Source: Setoptus koraiensis
Lineage: Eukaryota > Arthropoda
Length of the DNA stretch: 64,000 bases
Reading direction: 5' to 3'
Assembly (NCBI GenBank): GCA_048013815.1
Contig: CM106585.1
Span: forward strand, 3,472,001 to 3,536,000
The notes under the pieces are model-generated. The model had not been told where the DNA came from. It made no database searches and saw nothing but the letters and a program-made list of their open reading frames with translations. Each line of letters begins with the position of its first letter. The first letter of the stretch is position 1. A program made the position numbers and the translations under genes. Shown in pieces: positions 35,734-47,782 of the stretch.

Positions 35734-37268
35734 TTGTTACAGTTAAAAAATGTTAATATTAAACTCTATCATCATGTTGCCACAAATTTATGACGTTTAA
35801 CAACACAGCGGCAACTAGATGTTTTCCACATCGGAATCTGATCGTGTAATTGTTGTTTCTAGATTCGTTCTATCCCCAATAGAAATCTTTAGAATTTACT
35901 TATGATGATTGGCTCCATTAAGGGCCCCTCCTCTGCATTATATCCCTAAGGAAAGCGAGACGTTTGACGTCTGGGCTATCAAGTGACATTCTCGGTATTG
36001 AGTGCACTTGCACTTTAGAAAATAGAGATTGTGTTCAAGATCTGTTTTCTTCTTAGATTCTTTCTTTGTTAGATAAAATGATGCTGGTGCAATGCGTGCG
36101 TTGGTGCAATCGGTGCTCGCATGATATCGGGGGACTTTGCTCTCAAGAAGCATTAACTCTTGTTCAACTCTCCCAACGTCAGAGGTCGCTAGCGTGCGAA
36201 TGCTCGTGCCCAGGCTGAAAAAATTCTCGTTCTGGAACACAAACACTGCTGAAGCGACCCCTAGCGATGGAAAAGCGCGCACATACACAAGGGGCATAAG
36301 AGCCGAGGGATTTGAAGCTTTTGTGCACCTAGTGCGTTCACAGACGCACCAGAGGAGAGAGTGTGCAAAAGAATGCATTATTAAGGCTGCCTGGGGATCG
36401 CAGAAACCCTGAGAAGCCGGGTTGTGCTGAAGTGAAGAAGAAAGAAAGCCATTCTGTGTTCTCTGTTTTGTGTGTGTGTGTGAGTGTATAAGCTACAGTA
36501 AATAATACAAATGTATGCACAACAATTCGCATCATCGAACAAAATGGAAACAATGCAAATTATAACACAATATTGGTGATATCGTCTCATCTCATTATTT
36601 GTTCCATCACATGGCTTCTCATTTTGCCAATTAAGCGAATGGGAAAAAAAGAAGAGAAATAGATGAAAAAAGAAGTGAGCACACATCATTTAGACAACAA
36701 GGCATTTGAAATAATTTATGATTGCCCTTTAATGCGTAAATAATTTAATAACTATATCATTGTTAACAACTAACATCGAGTCCAAGGGTATCATCATCTC
36801 ATATTACATTGATGATAACGCAGGCTCCATTATATTGGCTATGCGACAACTGCTGCAACGAAGATGACATATCGCATCATCACACAGGCAAGACAAGCGA
36901 AACAAGCTGGATTACAACACATTCCATGGCACCAACAACAACAGCAACAGCGGCAGCAATACATACCCACACACATATATATATTTAATAACAATATTTA
37001 AATTTGATTACCACTGGCTTCTGCTTATCATGCATGTTTCAATGACGGCGCTATTGGGCTGAAATGATGATGACAACTACTACTAGGAATCTGCTGCTAG
37101 TAAAAATAGGCCAGACAATTTTGATCTAGGAGAGAACAACAAGAAAAAGACATATATAACAACCATCATGAGCATTGCACCACTCATGTGCCATCGCAGA
37201 AGCCAATAAAAGTCATATTCATTAGTGGCTTTTGTTGTTGCTTTACATAAACGAATTACACACACTCA

Positions 37269-37317
<49 letters not shown>

Positions 37318-37414
37318 TTGCATTGGATCATCGTCATCAAGTTGGCACATTAGATGTGCCAAAGCCATACGTTGTCGCAAAGCATTGATAAGAGTGACAG
37401 ATACTAAAGGCGTG
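35734..37414. other. intergenic stretch before the Vav-like gene
   Basis: 1.7 kb with no recognisable exon. I looked specifically for a calponin-homology exon of Vav and saw none. A 91-residue open frame at 36,137-36,412 lacks a proper ATG and known features. A CA microsatellite lies at the right end. Confidence 0.5.
37271..37313. repeat. (CA)n microsatellite
   Basis: About 21 CA dinucleotides, 100 bp upstream of the first Vav-like ATG. It would read as Thr-His repeats if translated, which I regard as untranslated leader or promoter. Confidence 0.9.
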
Positions 37415-40400
37415 ATGATCGAGCCATCAAGCCAAGCCATGGATTCTATGACCAAGCCTCCCTCTATGTTCCAATTCGCACAAGTGGCCAATTCATCTCA
37501 CAAGTCACAATCATCTCCTACTCCATCTGATGGAAGCTCAAATCAAGAGGATAATTATCATCAGTACCATGAACCTCTTGATCCACCAAACACTGATGTT
37601 TCTATTTTACACTCGCCCACTTTAGATAGCTCAAATATGAGTTCGCCATTGTTGCCAAATTTTAATGCTTCTCGTTCTCTGTTACTAAACGCAGTTGTTC
37701 CTCCACCACCGCCACCACAACAAACGCAACACATACATTTAAATTCAAATTTGAGATCGGGAATATTTAATAATAATCATAATAATGGTAACGCGACTAA
37801 TTCAGCAATATCTTACGCCCCTACAACAAGAAACCAATGCTCATTTAATAATCACAATATGACTAATCAAGATCATATAAGCATTAGTGACGACAATAAC
37901 AATATGAAATTAACTAATGATAATAACCATGAACAAAAACACAATAATCAGCACAATTGCAATCCCGCTACAAGTTTCTCCTCGCGAAATATTATACAAC
38001 AAAATGTACAAGACGTCTCCGAAGATATCTATTTATGTTATGTTACATTGAAATCAAAAGATGGCTCTAAGAATCTTAGAGGCATCAAGTCTTCAAGTTC
38101 CAATCTGTTTTGTTCTAACAACAACAACTCAGCTCATTTGGACGAGATAGAAAAATATGAGGAGGTTGAAGATGTAGAAGGAGAACCAAGCGCTGATAAT
38201 ACTCCCATTAATAGTCCATTTATATCGCCAACTAAATCAAATTTGAAAATCTCTATTGAACCATCTGATTTGCGTTACCATTGTATTAGGGAATTGATAG
38301 AAACTGAATTCAATTATGTCAAAGCCTTAGAAATGATCATTGATTGTTTTGCCAGACCTTTGGAGAAATATTTACGAAAAGAGGATGCCATGCTCATATT
38401 TAATCACATTAAACAATTTCAGAGGATTCACACTCTTTTCCACGGATATCTAGTTAAAAGTTGCAAGCAAAACACAGATAATACCAATCAAGGTAAATCC
38501 GGATTGTCTCCTTTCAACTCTAATGTTACAATACATACTTCAAGTAACCCCTCAACACCAACAAGTCTAGATAGTATTTCATCACCACACAATTTTCCTC
38601 AATCAAATAATCTCAACCCTTCAAATACATCACCCGCTGGATCGTTCAAATCACAATTACAATCCATAGATGTCTCTAATAAATTGTCATCCTGCTTTCT
38701 GCATTTTAAAGATAAGCTCGTACTTTATGGTGACTATTGTGCGACACTATCTAAGGCGCAAAATCTTATAGATGAGCTCTGTTCTAGGAATGAATTATTT
38801 GCCATGCAAATAGAACGTTGTCAACACGAAGCTAATGAAGGAAAATTCAAATTGCGCGACCTACTATCTTTACCAATGCAAAGAATTTTAAAATATCATC
38901 TTTTGTTGTCACAACTTATAAAAAACACACCGACTACACACGAGGATTATGATGGTCTCAAAAGAGCGCATGACGCTATGATGGACTTAGGTCAATACAT
39001 CAATGAAGTCAAGCGTGATACTGAGGCTCTTCAGATTATCAACGATATACAGAACTCGATTAGTGAGCTTGAGCTTCCGCCAGACACTCATTTGGTTGAT
39101 TATGGTCGACTCGTTAAAGATGGTGAACTCAGGGTGAAATCTCTGGATGATTCAAAAGTCAAGAGCCGATATGTTTTTGTTTTTGACAAAGTCATCCTTA
39201 TGTGCAAATCATTTAGGGGTGTACGAGGAGAACAATACAGTTACAAAGAGGCGATTGTTCTAAATGAATATGAAATAAATGATAGTATAATTGCCACGAA
39301 CCTTCAACATGCTAAGCACACAACAAAAGAGAAGTGGAGCCACTATTTTAGTTTAGTGAAAAATGGAGACAAGTATATGTACACTTTCTTTGCCAAGACA
39401 TTGGAAAGTAAGAATAAATGGTTGGATTACATAAAAAAAGCTATGGATAATAGTAGACCAGCAGTATGTCGCCAGGGCAAAACAAATCATGCCTTCTTAA
39501 TGCATACTTTTGATAAAGCAACAAGTTGTGATCATTGCTCAAAGTTATTGCATGGACGCTACTACCAAGGTTACAGATGTAAAGTATGCTTCTTATCTGC
39601 TCACAAGCAATGCCTCATAAAAACAAGAGCCTGTGGATTGCCGTCGGTGCCTCCTAGATTTTTATCAACCACACCTCTATCGGGCCTAGATTTTAAAGAG
39701 CCTCCCTCTCCATCAATGAAGTCTAATTGTTCTGATGATAGCAACAATGTATTTATTAACTTTGCTCACTCTGGAAACGCTTCACCTGGCCACAGTTTTA
39801 TATTTGGTAGGCAACAAAAATACAGCAATATCACTGAAGATAATGCCAATCTACAATTTATTGGGCAGAGACAACCCACTTTGAGTACAGGCTCCTCCAA
39901 AGATCTCACGTCAGTCATAAATGTGAGCCTCCAAAACTCCTCAAATAACCTGATCGAACAAAGACGGATGCTAGGCCAATACAGCGGCAGCAAATCAACT
40001 CCAGCGATCAATCAATTATCTGCCGCCAAGGTTATCGCTATTGCATCTTTTGAAGGACAGAATGGACAGCTATCGATAAAAGCAGGGGATCCTTTAGCGG
40101 TTTATCAATCAATGGTTAAGCAGAACTCAAGAATTAATCCTGAAAAACCAGGCTGTAGCCTCTACCCCAGCAAGTCCGACACTACATGGTGGTTGGGTAG
40201 AAATCTAAGAACTGGCCAAGAGGGGCATTTTCCATCAAACATTGTGGTCTATGCGACTGAGCGCAAACGGGTTTCGTATGAAGATCCTCAGCATACACTA
40301 GATAGCATAGATGGTTTGTTGGAATCTGGACAACCACGTTATGGTAATATTAGTCCCCAAAGTCTGACTGTGGATGGTCCTGGCAATCTTTTATTCTTTG

Positions 40401-40845
40401 GAGGTGGCCGAAACTATGTGAATTATGTTTCAGAGGATTATCCATGGTTCTCAGGTCGGATGGAACGAGACAGAGCTCAATCTGTTCTGAAGAATAAGCC
40501 ACACGGAACATTTCTAGTTCGGATAAGCCCAAAACAAAACGGTTGTTATGTGATAAGCTTAAATTACAATGGCCAAGTCAAACATATGCGCATTCACGTG
40601 ACTGAGGACAATCAATTTTTCCTATCACAAACGAGGTACTTCAAAAGTCTAGCAGAATTGGTAGCATGGTAAGTTTAATATTGTTACATTTCACAATCTA
40701 TAATCCTAATCAAGATGATAAAATCTAAACAAGGTTTCTTTATTCTTTTTCCATCTTTTCTAGGTACGAAAGAAATAGTCTCATGGAAAGCTTCCATCTG
40801 CTAGACACCCGTTTAGTTTTACCGTTCAAAGTATCTAATAGATGA
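37415..40845 (+). CDS. Vav: Vav-like Rho/Rac guanine nucleotide exchange factor
   Basis: Exons 37415-40668 and 40764-40845 join across a 95-bp intron (TG|G Trp codon), giving about 1,111 aa from the first ATG after the CA repeat. Residues 1-280 are Asn/His/Pro-rich and include EDIYLCYV, a possible counterpart of the acidic Tyr motif. Then come DH (about 283-540, interrupted by some 75 Ser/Asn-rich residues near 350-425), PH (560-685), a C1 zinc finger (HAFLMHTFDKATSCDHC..., 690-740), SH3 (about 870-950) and SH2 (about 1007-1100, with FLVRIS). The end, NSLMESFHLLDTRLVLPFK, is the exact Vav SH2 tail. Neither the CH domain nor the C-terminal SH3 usual in Vav is visible. Upstream exons could have been missed. 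AATAAA follows at 40947. Confidence 0.88.
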
Positions 40846-41619
40846 TTATTATGGACAATTTAAAATGAATATATGTAAGCCTAAGCTAACAGTGTTTGAA
40901 TAATCAAGGAATAGATCTCATGATTTTTGTTATCAATACCAGTACTAATAAATGACGCACGGCTTCCTCAGCATTTAAGCTATGGTAGAAATTGTCTGTT
41001 GTGTATACTCTCCACTGGGGTCTACTCTTGAAGACTTGCCAAGACAAAACCAGCGCAACCGATCTAGATACGAAATTCTCAACTTACTCTGTTATCGAAT
41101 CTAAGTATCAAAATCGGGCGAATATGAACTATACCTGTGTGGACTTTTTATTTGTTCGGGCAATATAATTCAGGAAAACCGCAACACGAAATGCTCGTCA
41201 TTTCTATTTCTGGATTGTGTGATAATCTTTTTTTGTTGTTATTCTATAGGAATATATACAATAACGTATAAACGTAGCATATACATTATTATATATATAT
41301 ATACATATTTATATCAAAAATTTAAATTTAAGCAATGACGGGTATCTGACGTAGGTATGCTGTATACATCTCTGAGTGTTACTTTTTTCGATCTTTCAAG
41401 TACTTTCATTGGACATTTTACTATTGTGTGATAAATTATTCATATAATCTTATCACTTGTATCATTAGTCATTATAGTTAGTTAAGTTTAACTATTATTC
41501 GAACTAAACCATCTGAAAAAGTTGAAATTAAAAGAATAGAGAAACACAATAGAGAATATCCACATTGATCTGTGATATATTATGATAGATACATAAATAA
41601 AGATAAAGAGATAAATAAC
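40846..41619. other. intergenic stretch
   Basis: 774 bp, AT-rich. It contains the Vav-like 3' untranslated region with AATAAA at 40947-40952 and the flank of the next gene. I searched for a missing Vav SH3 exon and saw none. Confidence 0.6.
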
Positions 41620-44001
41620 ATGATTTTACAATTTGCGGCGTTTGCCATAATTTTATATGGCTCATGGGCTACAGTTGCTCTCGGGGCTGCTGCCTCGCAA
41701 CCTAGTTCCATGCAGCCACAATTGGATCAAATGGGAAACTTGAACCAACTGCTGAGCTCTTATGGCAATTTAAACAAATTGATGAATGGTGACCAAGGGC
41801 TAACCGGTGATGTTATGTCAACTGTTCAGTCTGGACTAATAAACAACAATTCGAATGTTCGTTCAACGACTAATTCAATTGGAAATAAGTCAACGAAAAA
41901 TATCAGTAATACGACTAGCAAGACGCTTTCGAATATCTTTAGCAATCAGGCCTCATACAACAAACCGGTCGTAACTACCGGAACTGAGATTTTAGATGAC
42001 GATGACGACGATGAAGACGAACAGCAACAGTATCAACCTAGCATGGTGTCGAACATCGCGCAGCCACTGGCAACGCCAGCAATTGTTCCGCAACAAAATA
42101 ACATGAGACAACAACAGCTCAAAACCCAGCCTCAAACTGTCCCATATCAATCGACAAGTGGACCAATTCAAAATTTGAAACCAACTCAGCTCCCGGTAGG
42201 CCAAAAGACTCCAGTCAATTCTGCAACTCGGTCAGTGGTCAATAAACAATCTGCTCCAACGCAAACTAAACCCTTGTTACCCAGGCTAAACCACCAAGCA
42301 TACGGCATGACACCGATCAATTCTGGTGAATATCCAACTGATGAAGAGAACTATGGTCAGCATTACGACCAGCAATACGATCCACAGTACGGTCATCCAG
42401 TGTCTAACTATCAAGATCAGGATGAGTTATATCCATCCAATGAGGAAGACTCACACCTATCGCCATACTACCCTGGTGAACCTAAAAAACCAAAGAGCCC
42501 ACTGACTAGTGAGCATCTGGCATTGAAACAACGCTTGCTAGATCTATACGAGAAGGCTACTAAGGATGACGACGACAACATCGAGCCTCCGCAAAATCCG
42601 CCCCCAAAGAATAAGGTTTACAAAGAGCACTTAGGCAAAGTTTTAAGGGCGATCAGTTCTCGCAAGTTAGCCAGCGATAAAGTTAAAAATGTTCTTCTAA
42701 CTGATCCACTGGCCGAATCGAATTACAATCCTTATCATCAACCAGAGAGTGCGCCCTATCTTTCTGATCCTAATGAAAATTATTCTAAGTATTACGAAGA
42801 GGAACGCATTGTTTCGCATCACACTAAAGGACCAAGCAACAGGAATAACAACTATCCTGAGGACTGGGAAAATCATCACTATGCAACCAACCAAGAAGGA
42901 TATGATGAGAACGACTATGAACAAGAGGACTCTAGAGAAGCAGAAATTAACAAACAAAATCAGGTTGCTACTGTCAGAAATCAATTGGACGAGACATTGG
43001 ATCAATTGATACCACATTTTCAATCGCAATTCTCGCCAGAATTCATCGAAAATTTAAATGAGGTAGACGATGAAAACCTTAGCCCAGTCGAGTCATTGAT
43101 GAAAAAATTGATAACATGCTCATTGAATCCGGAGCAATGTTCCACCGATACAATAGTTCAACCTACTGAACAAAACAGAGAAACGAATGAATACAATTCA
43201 TTCACGCCTGGCATTGATAATCCCTATGTAAACGAGGATGTAAATGAATATAATATGCAAAATGAAGAAGAATATCAATCAAACGAGGTGGATAACGGCG
43301 ACACATATCAGCAAGAATATGAAGAAGAGCAACCTGTGGCGTCACCATTCGGAGGACACACTAATAATCAAGCACCATACCCACCACGAGTGGCCCAGCA
43401 ACAGAAGCCTCTTAGACCAGTCAATACCCACCAAATGCCAGCTCTGAAACAAATGTTACCCAGAAAAAACAATCCAACATATCAAAGTAATGTTTATGAA
43501 CCAGGTAGACAAAGCCAGCAATCATCTAGACAGCAACAGCACCCTTCAATGATCCCCCAACAGAAGTGGGGTCAAGTAGATTTCAGCAATAAAATTCCAC
43601 AAACAAATCAACCAACTGGCCACAACGTCCGACCAGTGTATTCTTCGAATGCAACAATCAAACCTCAGAGAGCTTCAATTCCAACGAGATCGTCACCGTT
43701 TCAACAACAAGCAACTCAAAATAATATAAAACCAGCAGATCCTGCGAGCAAAATCTTCGGAAACGCATCAGCGGGTAAGAAGATTCCTGGCGTATCTAAT
43801 CAAAGCACAACTTTTCATCCTGCGCAGCAGATGTCATCGATGATAAAAAAAGTGGCCCCAAACAAATTGCTGAACAACAAACCAACCAATGGCTTTGGTG
43901 GAGTGCAAGTCTCACCAGCGGTGGCACAAAAGATCCCGTTCAATGGTATGAAACAACCGCAGCAGGTGACTAATTCACAACGACAATCTATGGTGTACTA
44001 A
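41620..44001 (+). CDS. secreted Gln/Asn/Tyr-rich acidic protein, unrecognised
   Basis: A single exon of 793 codons starting at the first ATG of the frame. Residues 1-23 are a signal peptide (MILQFAAFAIILYGSWATVALG). The mature chain is rich in Gln, Asn, Pro, Tyr and acidic residues, with a six-Asp run near 125 and repeats of the type QHYDQQYDPQY. A more ordered, Leu-containing middle (about 300-370 and 455-505) could form helices. The whole protein has only two cysteines, Cys500 and Cys507, spaced C-x6-C. No membrane span follows the signal. Candidates by analogy are cuticle, eggshell, silk or glue proteins, but no domain supports a choice. A polyadenylation signal AATAAA lies near 44,276. 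Confidence 0.8.
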   Translation: MILQFAAFAIILYGSWATVALGAAASQPSSMQPQLDQMGNLNQLLSSYGNLNKLMNGDQGLTGDVMSTVQSGLINNNSNVRSTTNSIGNKSTKNISNTTSKTLSNIFSNQASYNKPVVTTGTEILDDDDDDEDEQQQYQPSMVSNIAQPLATPAIVPQQNNMRQQQLKTQPQTVPYQSTSGPIQNLKPTQLPVGQKTPVNSATRSVVNKQSAPTQTKPLLPRLNHQAYGMTPINSGEYPTDEENYGQHYDQQYDPQYGHPVSNYQDQDELYPSNEEDSHLSPYYPGEPKKPKSPLTSEHLALKQRLLDLYEKATKDDDDNIEPPQNPPPKNKVYKEHLGKVLRAISSRKLASDKVKNVLLTDPLAESNYNPYHQPESAPYLSDPNENYSKYYEEERIVSHHTKGPSNRNNNYPEDWENHHYATNQEGYDENDYEQEDSREAEINKQNQVATVRNQLDETLDQLIPHFQSQFSPEFIENLNEVDDENLSPVESLMKKLITCSLNPEQCSTDTIVQPTEQNRETNEYNSFTPGIDNPYVNEDVNEYNMQNEEEYQSNEVDNGDTYQQEYEEEQPVASPFGGHTNNQAPYPPRVAQQQKPLRPVNTHQMPALKQMLPRKNNPTYQSNVYEPGRQSQQSSRQQQHPSMIPQQKWGQVDFSNKIPQTNQPTGHNVRPVYSSNATIKPQRASIPTRSSPFQQQATQNNIKPADPASKIFGNASAGKKIPGVSNQSTTFHPAQQMSSMIKKVAPNKLLNNKPTNGFGGVQVSPAVAQKIPFNGMKQPQQVTNSQRQSMVY

Positions 44002-44610
44002 GACTCGATGACAATGATTTAGACCTAAAATCACAACAATGATCATCATGGCTAGCACTGGCAGTAAGTTCAAATCTAGATAGTTGGAGTTATAATTCAA
44101 CGGCGGCTTCATTTAGAGTGAGCTGATGATATAATGATAAATATGCAAATAAGTGTGCCTCTAGGCTCATATAATGAATTTATATAAACCATATATAAGG
44201 CCAGTATATATCTATGTGTACCTGATGAAAACAATTGTCCTTAAATTCAATTTCAATTGCGCCATATCATCTATAAATAAAAAGATCTATATAAACAACT
44301 GGAAAGAGTCTCGAATTCTATACTGACATGATGACAGAGTATCTTACGATCTAGATTAAGCAAGGGTTCGATTGAATCGTATTGAATGATATCCGATATA
44401 GACTGATTTGAGCTATGTGAGAAATCTGATTCGCTCATTAAATACCACTCAAATTCTCTCTCTTCATCTTGCAAGAGTTGTCGTTTATTCGCTATTTCCC
44501 TTTATTGATAGGATGATCTTGTTGTTGAAATGAATTGGAAAACACAAAGGTCTTGATCATTTTTGTTTTTGTCCTTGTTTTATCTGATTGAATCTATGCG
44601 TGCTATACCA
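44002..44610. other. convergent 3' flanks
   Basis: 609 bp between the secreted-protein stop and the stop of the minus-strand acidic protein. It holds the AATAAA near 44,276 and otherwise nothing I can identify. Confidence 0.6.
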
Positions 44611-45275
44611 TCAATTGAGTTTATCTATTTTGATGACATTCATCAATAATTTGATTGCAGAATTGTTGGCAGCTGCACTGTTGGATACAAGATTAGTCTG
44701 CAATTTCGCAACTCCTTTCCTAATGGCATCTTGTTTAGCCTCCAATGTCGACGGAGCCTGAATTACTGTTAATGTTTCATCTATTATTGCAGTGGTCCCA
44801 CATCCGGCAACATTGCTAATTATATTTTTCACTTTGTCATCTTGCACAAGAAGACTTAAGTCACCTATATCAATTTCATGTGTTGGACAATCAAAATTTC
44901 AACATTTCATTACTATCGTAATTGTGCTGCTGATATTTTGATGCAACTAAACTTGATTGACTTACCAAAGACTTCTTTTTGTTGTTTCGTTGGCCCGATT
45001 TTCGATTCTCCGCTGATTATCGAAAATGTATCCTGAGCAATTGACTGAGTTGTGCGGATATACAACAGCGACAAAAATAAATTGATTCATTAGATGATGG
45101 TCGAAAATAGATACAATGTTAGCTTGTAGTCACTTACTTCGATGTCTTTGTGCTTTGAGCTGATTAAGTTGATCAATTTCATAGTTCCCTGATCGTCTTC
45201 ATCATCGGAGGACGGATCGCACTCGTTTCCTGTTTTGTTGATAGAGTTACACGATGGCGCCGCCATACTTGACAT
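44611..45275 (-). CDS. small acidic three-exon protein, unrecognised
   Basis: Exons 45275-45138, 45044-44966 and 44864-44611 join in frame (phases 0 and 1) with GTAAGT donors, giving 156 aa. The N-terminus carries DPSSDDEDD. The remainder is mixed helical sequence without signal peptide or membrane span, e.g. NIISNVAGCGTTAIIDETL then a Lys/Ala-rich helix ending KLLMNVIKIDKLN. A second acceptor 12 nt downstream in exon 2 (start 45032) is also in phase and would drop four residues (SIAQ), a NAGNAG-like choice. Consistent phases and consensus splice sites make this a real gene. I cannot name the family. Confidence 0.72.
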
Positions 45276-47782
45276 TGCAATGGCCCTTCTATCACTCTAA
45301 ACAATTTATGTTGATATATTTCAGTTTGTTTGATCGTTGTTTGCACTATTCTTGTTCAGGCTACACGCTTTAGATGAGATGTATCTTTGAACGACGACAT
45401 GCTCGCTTTCTTTCGTTTGTTTGTTGGATTTGTCGTATTTGTCCCTCTAATTATATCTTGAACTTTACTTCACTGGACAACAACAACAAAAACGATATTT
45501 TTTAATATTTGAAGAGCTTCAGTAATGACAGTTGGGCTAGTTTAGTTTGGACGACAATCTATGGCCATTAGTTTGTGACATAGTTGCATCATGTATCTGT
45601 AAACACACAAGGTTCACAGAAACCATTTCTTGTTGCCTTCGTAAAGTATAAGCACTCACTGATTTGGTCTAGGAAGAAATACTGCATAATGATAGTTTCG
45701 ATTCTTTGAGTAGAAGAATTGAGACGGGAAGACATGTCAGATTGCATGCTTACACAAGATAGATTTGAGTGGCCTTTACGCTATGCTGGTAAGAATTGTT
45801 CGGCAATGCGCACCAGACCAGAGAACAATTGCTAGAAAGTTTACTCACAAGTAAGGTGGTTGTTAAATTCTTGAAAACTTGTTAACCTTTATCCAATGCT
45901 GTCGCACACTATTTGAAGCGCTATGCTCCCATAATGTAAACTCTTCATACGGTAACGAATACCCAGTGGCGACTGAAAAAGAACTAACTCAAGCAATGAG
46001 CCAATTATCACCTTCTTGTGGAGCAAGACGAACAATTATTTGAGGAAAATCAATCTCCTATCGTTGCAATAAACATGAGCAAACATTGTCACAACCATTG
46101 CCAAGTTAGCGTCTGATCTTCCATAAAGAACTCTTTGGCGAGCTTGCTTGAACAGCAACATTGAGCTGTCAAAAAGTGACAAAACCCATTCTTGTCAATC
46201 AATCTGCAGTGACCAATGCTCAAGTAGAAAATTTTTCTATCTTGTGAACTGCAGAATGCTTGTGGCTAAATTTCTACAAAAGCCTATGAAATAGATATTT
46301 ATGAATGGTTCATTTGAAACTTGCACAACGCGCCTGTGCTTTTGTGAGATAAATTCGCAGCTCTTACATAACAATCGAGTCAGGAGATCCGATCATGTGC
46401 AGCACACAGCACAGAAAGTGTTGAGAAATAGTTAAGTATTCACAAACTTTGTCAGTTGAGCGCTATTCACTCTGGCATGAAATTGCACTTGTTGCTTACA
46501 AGCCGTTGGTTACACCCATAATGGACAATCCGTCTGACAATATGTGAATATAACTGCTAATTAATCACGAGATCGACAAATCTTGTCACGACAACCAGAA
46601 GTCCATTACTGCAAGAAAATAATCGACTCTAGTAGGAACAAAGCAACAAGATTAGGCTAATTAAGTTGAGTTGAGCTAATTACTCTCACCAAATCATCAT
46701 GTTTCTGCTGTTATTAACTGTTCTGATGGCAACATTACCGATCGTGTCGCCCAACACTGTATATCGCAATGTTTGAGTGTTATAATGTTGCAATAAATAG
46801 AGAGAATCCTCGAAATTATTCGAGATGTTACAAGTTGATGTTAGCAGCTGTGACTCATGATCCATATCCCAAGAGTGCATCCACTTTGACTTCCCTCTAG
46901 CATGCAAGCGCCATATTCTTCTTTCGTCCGAATGCTAATCGACCCAAGCGCGAAAGTTCGTACAACAACTTTTATTGTCTGACTTGTCTCAACAAGCGAT
47001 TCTGCAACTTATCTAGTTACAATTATGCTTACTCAAATGCTACTCTGGCTTATGGTTCACCAAACTTTGACTCTATTGGTCAATGTACCAATAAACATAG
47101 TCCAAGTTGTTATGTCATTCCCCTATCAATCTTCTCTGATACTAATTGAGAATTGATACTGATACTTGAAATCATTTAGCTACTGTGTCGTATGGCAAGT
47201 CTATTTGATGAAAAGTCTAACAATAGATGATTACGTTGCTAAAGATATTGGGATACCGTGATCAATAGTACTCTCTACTCCACACATTGCTGATAAGAGA
47301 CTGAATGATTCTAGTTATCTTTATGTGGAAATACGACCCAACAACTAATAGCTCAACAAGAAACTAATTCCGAGTAATATGATTTCTGGAATCACATCAG
47401 TGGCTGTTTTCCTTTATTTGTTCAATACTACTCATTTGTCAATCGGTTTGGTTATCTCGAGAATAAACTTTGCTCTTCATCATCGGATAATCAATAAAAT
47501 ACGCGAAACTAACATTTTTTGAATTCATTCTTAGTGATGATTTAGAGAAGTACCGAGCAACTTCGATCTATTTGACAACAATATAATATATAAAAAATAA
47601 ACATTCAAGTTTTTAACATGGTATTTCTGAGCTGCAAACATCCTCTTTAAATACCGAATAAAATGTGTTAATACTAATAATCACAATTCGGTAACTAAAG
47701 AGTTTGAGTGGACACTCAATCACATCGCGATAACCTTAGTATTCAGACTAGACATGTATAAACAAAGACTACTAATGGATTC
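45276..47782. other. 2.5-kb stretch without a visible gene
   Basis: AT-rich DNA with no frame over about 70 codons and no exon chain that I can follow. The left end is presumably the promoter of the small acidic protein gene, and the right end the SNAPC4 3' flank. Confidence 0.55.

Noticed and set aside
36137-36412. 91-residue frame before the Vav-like gene
   Set aside because: No ATG at its start, no CH-domain or other similarity.
37232-37414. N-terminal extension of Vav with Thr-His repeats
   Set aside because: It has no ATG and reads through a CA microsatellite. The first ATG is at 37415.
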